From Mesorhizobium sp. M1B.F.Ca.ET.045.04.1.1 (lineage in GTDB: Bacteria > Pseudomonadota > Alphaproteobacteria > Rhizobiales > Rhizobiaceae), in the NCBI RefSeq assembly GCF_003952465.1, contig NZ_CP034448.1, positions 3,573,001 to 3,637,000 of the forward strand: a stretch of 64,000 bases of DNA. Reading direction: 5' to 3'. This document shows positions 60,595-64,000 of this stretch, piece by piece; position 1 is the first letter of the stretch, and every line of letters starts with the position of its first letter. The position numbers and the translations under genes are program-made. Below the pieces are notes generated by a model that made no database searches, was not told where the DNA came from, and saw only the letters and a program-made list of their open reading frames with translations.

Positions 60595-61602
60595 TCAGCT
60601 CCGGAACATGGCGCAGTCGCAGGGATGGTCGATCATGCGCTGCAATTCGTCATCGAGATGCATGACGGTGATCGAGGCTCCGGCCATGTCGAGCGACGTG
60701 CAATAGGGCCCGACCAGCGTCTTGTGGACTACCAGCCCGGCAGCCTGCAGGCGTTCGGCTGTCCGGGCGTTCAGGATGTAGAGCTCCATCAGTGGCGTTG
60801 CGCCAAGCGAATTGACCAGCACCGCGACGCGATCGCCGGCCGGCGCCTTCATTTCCGCCAGAATCGCATCCATGATTTCGTCGGCGACATCGTCGGCCGA
60901 ACGCAATGGGCCGCGCCGTACGCCGGGCTCGCCATGGATGCCCATGCCGATCTCCATCTCGCCAACGGGCAGATCGAAGCTTGGCCGCCGCGTCTGCGGC
61001 AGGGAACAGGACGAGAGCGCCACGCCCATGGTGAAGGTGCGGTCGTTGGCGTGACGGGCGATGCGCTCCACTTCGTCCAGCGGCATCATCATGTCGGCGG
61101 CCGCACCCGCGGCCTTGAAGATGAACACGTTGCCGGCCACGCCGCGGCGCTTTTGCCGTTGATCGCGCGGCGCCGACGCGATGTCGTCGGTGGTCAGCAC
61201 CGTGCGCGCCTCGATGCCTTCCATCTCCAGAAGCTCGGCAGCCATGTCGAAGTTCATCACGTCGCCGGCATAGTTGCCGTACATGAACAGGACGCCGGCG
61301 CCGCCACTCGCGGCCATCGCCGCGTCGACCGCCGGCTGCGGAGGCGGCGAGGCGAAGACGTTGCCGATCGCGGCGGCATCCGCCAATCCCTTGCCGACAT
61401 AGCCAAGGAAGGTCGGCTCATGGCCTGAGCCGCCGCCGATGACCAGCGCTACCTTGCCGGTGCGCGGACCGTGCTTGGCGACGACCGCACGCGGCGCATT
61501 GTCGGGGCGCCAAAGATGCTCAGGATGCGCAGCCATGATGCCGACCAGCATTTCGTCGACCGCTGCATTGCCGTCGTTGATCAGCTTCTGCGTCAGGCTC
61601 AT
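60595..61602 (-). CDS. dhaK: dihydroxyacetone kinase-type substrate-binding subunit
   Basis: A 335-residue DhaK. The substrate-binding motif is VIGGGSGHEPTFLGYVGKG (about 54-72). GDVMNFDMAAELLEMEG, TMGVALSSCSLPQ and EMEIGMGIHGEPG are characteristic. It forms the kinase with DhaL. Next to RpiB-like, TpiA-like and DUF1537 genes, the substrate is probably a four-carbon ketose such as L-erythrulose rather than dihydroxyacetone; this is inference. The ATG at 61600-61602 gives the usual N-terminus MSLTQKLINDG. Confidence 0.93.
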   Translation of the reverse strand: MSLTQKLINDGNAAVDEMLVGIMAAHPEHLWRPDNAPRAVVAKHGPRTGKVALVIGGGSGHEPTFLGYVGKGLADAAAIGNVFASPPPQPAVDAAMAASGGAGVLFMYGNYAGDVMNFDMAAELLEMEGIEARTVLTTDDIASAPRDQRQKRRGVAGNVFIFKAAGAAADMMMPLDEVERIARHANDRTFTMGVALSSCSLPQTRRPSFDLPVGEMEIGMGIHGEPGVRRGPLRSADDVADEIMDAILAEMKAPAGDRVAVLVNSLGATPLMELYILNARTAERLQAAGLVVHKTLVGPYCTSLDMAGASITVMHLDDELQRMIDHPCDCAMFRS

Positions 61603-61749
61603 GCGCTTCTCCCTGTACAATTTCGGCCGCGAGACTAAAGCGTTTCCCGGCCGCTTGGAACGTTCTGTTTTCTTGGCGAGCCAAACAGCCGGAAGTTCGC
61701 TAAGCGGTTGCAGTGCCGCTGGAGAAGTCGCCAGGCCAGCGCCCGAGAG

Positions 61750-62205
61750 TCAGCGAGCGTTGTACTTGGCGTCGACCTGGTCGATGGCGGCGACATTGCC
61801 GGCCGACCGCCCTTGCGGATCGAACGTTTCCTTGAGAAAAGCATCGGCGATCGACTTCGCCAGCTCGGACCCGATCACGCGCGCGCCCATGGTGATGATC
61901 TGCGCATTGTTCGACAGCGCGGCGCGCTCGGCGGAGTAGGTGTCGTGAGTGAGCGCCGCGCGGATGCCGGGCACCTTGTTGGCCGAGATGCAGACGCCGA
62001 TCCCCGTGCCGCAGATCAGGATGGCACGGTCGTATTTGCCGGCCAGCACGTCGCTCGCGACCCGATCGGACAAATTGGCGTAGAACGGGTCGGGGCCGAT
62101 TTCGGTGCGCGACACTTCCGAAACCTCGTGCCTGTCCTTCAAGTAGTCGGCAAGAACCCTGGCCAGACCTTCGCCGGCACTGTCCCCCGCAATCGCGAGC
62201 TTCAT
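61750..62205 (-). CDS. rpiB: RpiB/LacA-type sugar-phosphate isomerase
   Basis: A 151-residue protein: [20 protein letters not shown] and the active-site [24 protein letters not shown] (Cys and Gly-rich loop), and [24 protein letters not shown]. In erythritol and threitol pathways RpiB-like proteins isomerise tetrulose phosphates (EryI-like role), and the context suggests this. It starts 11 bases after tpiA ends on the minus strand. Confidence 0.92.
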   Translation of the reverse strand: MKLAIAGDSAGEGLARVLADYLKDRHEVSEVSRTEIGPDPFYANLSDRVASDVLAGKYDRAILICGTGIGVCISANKVPGIRAALTHDTYSAERAALSNNAQIITMGARVIGSELAKSIADAFLKETFDPQGRSAGNVAAIDQVDAKYNAR

Positions 62206-62216
62206 GATCGTCTCCC

Positions 62217-62978
62217 TCATAGTTTGGCGAGGCATCTGGACAGGATGTCGAGGTAGCCCTCGACAGCCCATGCAGCGCGTCCGATGAACAACCCGTCGAT
62301 ATGCGGGCATGCGATGAGTTCAGCGCAATTGTCCTGGTTGACCGAACCGCCATAGAGGCAAGGAACGCGGCGCCCGAGCACGTCCTCAGCGGTAGCGATG
62401 ATCTCTGCCTGGCGGGCATCGGCATAGTCCGACGTCGCCGGAATGCCGTTGACGCCGATTGCCCATACCGGCTCGTAGGCGAGCAGGATCGGCGCACGCT
62501 TCTGCGCGGCGCTGAGCTTGGAGAGCGCGCCGCGCACCTGCCTGTCGAGAACTTCGCGGGCCAAGCCGGCCTCGCGTTGGGCAAAAGTCTCGCCGATGCA
62601 GATCAAGGGGGTCAGGCCGTGGCGCAAGGCGGCCTCCGTCTTGAGGCCAATGGTTTCGTCGGTTTCGCCGAAATGCTCGCGGCGTTCGGAATGGCCGAGC
62701 TCGACGATGTCGAGATTGCAATCCTTCAGCATCACCGGTGAAATCTCGCCGGTCCATGCGCCCTCGTCGGCCCAATGCATGTTCTGGGCACCGACCTTGA
62801 TGGAGGTATCCCTCAGTATCGCCTTGACCTCTCGCGCCGCCGTGAAGGGCGGGATGACGAAACGCTGGACCCGCGGGTCGCCTTCCGGGTCGGCAAGCAG
62901 TCCGCTGGCGAAGGCATGCGCCTCGCCAAGCGTCTTGTTCATTTTCCAGCTTGTGCCGATCCAGACTTGAGGCATCAT
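62217..62978 (-). CDS. tpiA: triosephosphate isomerase-like enzyme
   Basis: A 253-residue TIM. The catalytic residues are in [11 protein letters not shown] (Lys), [12 protein letters not shown] (His) and [10 protein letters not shown] (Glu). It resembles the TIM paralogues of rhizobial sugar-alcohol clusters (EryH/TpiB), so it may act on a tetrulose phosphate. The housekeeping TpiA is expected elsewhere. It is 55 bases downstream of the DUF1537 kinase gene. Confidence 0.93.
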   Translation of the reverse strand: MMPQVWIGTSWKMNKTLGEAHAFASGLLADPEGDPRVQRFVIPPFTAAREVKAILRDTSIKVGAQNMHWADEGAWTGEISPVMLKDCNLDIVELGHSERREHFGETDETIGLKTEAALRHGLTPLICIGETFAQREAGLAREVLDRQVRGALSKLSAAQKRAPILLAYEPVWAIGVNGIPATSDYADARQAEIIATAEDVLGRRVPCLYGGSVNQDNCAELIACPHIDGLFIGRAAWAVEGYLDILSRCLAKL

Positions 62979-63033
62979 TGATCAGTCCCTTGGCGACATC
63001 GGGCCGAAAACGGGTGAGTGCGGCATGGGACTA

Positions 63034-64000
63034 TCAACCGCCGAGGCCGTCGCGGATGGCCGAGAAATAGCGGTCGGTTCCGACCTGTCCGCCCTTCAGC
63101 GCCACCTCCAGCCCGTCGACCGCAGCGATGCTCGAATGGGCGACGCACAGCGGCGAGCCGGGCGATGCCGGCAGCGGCATTCTCACCGTCAGCGCGTCGA
63201 CGCCCATCTGGCCGAGCGCGTGGCTGGACGTGTCGCCGCCGGCGATGATCACCCGCTTCAATTGCTGTTCCACGGTCAATGCGCGAAGCAGTTCGCCCAG
63301 GCCACGGCCGAGTTTGTGGCGGGCGCCTTCCTGGCGGTCGATCTCCGCTCCGCGGTCGGCCGTAGGACCGAGTGCCGTATAGAGGATCACACTGCGTCCG
63401 GCTTCCAGGCTGGCGCATCCGGCCGCCACGGCGCGCGCGATCGCACTTCCGGAGCGTTCGGAGACCAGCTCGACGGGGTCGACCTCGATGCCGTCGAAAC
63501 CGTCGCTCATCGCATGCCGGATCTGCCGTTCCGTCGTCGGCGAGCAACTGCCCGACACCACCGCGATGCGGTCGGCGGCGCCGGGCGGCTGGAAGCTCGC
63601 GCTTGCCCCTGCATTGCCCTGACATTCGGCGAGCAACGCATATTCGATGCCGGAGGAGCCGGCGACGAAATATCCGCCTGACTTGCGGGTGCGCCAGATT
63701 TCCTTGCCGGCGAGCACCTGGCTCTCGGGACTGTCGACATCGATGAGCAGGATCGCCGAATCCGCGGCCAGCCTGTCAAAGGCTCCGGACCTACCAGGCG
63801 ACCGCAGCGTTGCGAGATCGAGCAGTTCCGACGGCAGGTCGGTCTGGCGGGACAGATGCACCAGGAGATCGGATTCGTCCATCGGCGTCGCCGGATGATG
63901 GCTCATCACCGGGTGGCGGTCGATGCGATAGTATCTGTCGCGATAGGCCGCGAAGAGGTGACCGAAGGCGGTGTAGCGCTTGAGCTGCGGCGCGCCGATC
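63034..64000 (-). CDS. DUF1537 four-carbon sugar-acid kinase (5' end outside the window)
   Basis: The frame enters from the window's end and continues to its stop at 63034, giving about 321 residues. It therefore lacks its N-terminus and no start is visible. RIDRHPVMSHHPATPMDESDL, VVSGSCSPTTERQIRHAMSDGF and VIIAGGDTSSHALGQMGVDALT are DUF1537 motifs. Members phosphorylate 3-oxotetronates, erythronate or threonate, which agrees with the neighbouring DhaKL and isomerases. Confidence 0.9.
   Translation of the reverse strand, partial: IGAPQLKRYTAFGHLFAAYRDRYYRIDRHPVMSHHPATPMDESDLLVHLSRQTDLPSELLDLATLRSPGRSGAFDRLAADSAILLIDVDSPESQVLAGKEIWRTRKSGGYFVAGSSGIEYALLAECQGNAGASASFQPPGAADRIAVVSGSCSPTTERQIRHAMSDGFDGIEVDPVELVSERSGSAIARAVAAGCASLEAGRSVILYTALGPTADRGAEIDRQEGARHKLGRGLGELLRALTVEQQLKRVIIAGGDTSSHALGQMGVDALTVRMPLPASPGSPLCVAHSSIAAVDGLEVALKGGQVGTDRYFSAIRDGLGG

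Overview
The window looks like a chromosomal or megaplasmid segment of a GC-rich alphaproteobacterium of the rhizobial order (Hyphomicrobiales, Mesorhizobium/Sinorhizobium type). I infer this from the high-GC codon use, the rhizobial mosaic-type palindromic repeats (near 954-1055, 12536-12776, 47949-48000 and 59862-59963), the red-type form IC RuBisCO with CbbX, and the gene order xoxFGJ-pqqABCDE next to a cbb operon, which resembles the C1 region I know from Sinorhizobium pSymB. No database search was possible.

Left part (1-16.2 kb). A Rieske protein cut by the window edge, an acylphosphatase-like protein without its catalytic residues, a class III nucleotide cyclase with TPRs and a quinone-reductase-like enzyme precede the methanol oxidation block on the minus strand: xoxF (lanthanide-type methanol dehydrogenase), xoxG, xoxJ, then pqqA (32 codons), pqqB, pqqC, pqqD and pqqE. 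A small secreted Cys-rich protein is divergent from xoxF. An ABC importer of unknown substrate with a 69-residue companion protein follows, then a cytochrome c.

Calvin cycle block (16.3-27.3 kb). Reading in the direction of transcription on the minus strand: cbbF, cbbP, cbbT, cbbA, cbbL, cbbS, cbbX, rpe, a thioredoxin-like gene and cbbZ, with cbbR divergent on the plus strand and a TTTAC-N7-GTAAA palindrome between.

PQQ-linked accessory block and formaldehyde oxidation (27.5-35.4 kb). An ABC permease and ATPase, a beta-propeller protein and a periplasmic binding protein of the type found beside PQQ alcohol dehydrogenases, glutathione-dependent formaldehyde dehydrogenase, Gfa, a second XoxG-like cytochrome and a secreted protein of unknown function.

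Carrier-protein operon (38.7-46.4 kb). A divergent MalT/LuxR-like regulator faces six tightly coupled genes: a free-standing acyl carrier protein, an acyl-CoA-dehydrogenase-like flavoprotein, an amino acid:carrier-protein ligase (tRNA-synthetase-like), a DUF1839 protein, a GH2-like protein and a tandem alpha/beta hydrolase with unusual nucleophile elbows. I see this as an uncharacterised aminoacyl-carrier-protein pathway, and it is the best candidate for an undescribed system in the window.

Selenium and formate block (46.7-59.3 kb). An IS630-type element, selD, then a selenocysteine formate dehydrogenase operon: fdoG with an in-frame UGA and a bacterial SECIS hairpin, fdoH, fdoI, fdhE, selA, a Sel1-repeat gene, selB and the tRNA-Sec gene. 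The selB reading frame runs through the entire tRNA-Sec gene.

Right end (59.3-64.0 kb). A hypothetical gene, a repeat, and a minus-strand operon dhaL, dhaK, rpiB-like, tpiA-like and a DUF1537 sugar-acid kinase cut by the window edge. This looks like a four-carbon sugar catabolic pathway.

Together the middle genes give methanol to formaldehyde (XoxF with PQQ and lanthanide), formaldehyde to the glutathione adduct and S-formylglutathione (Gfa, FrmA), formate to CO2 (Sec-FDH) and CO2 fixation (Cbb). S-formylglutathione hydrolase and FdhD are not in the window.
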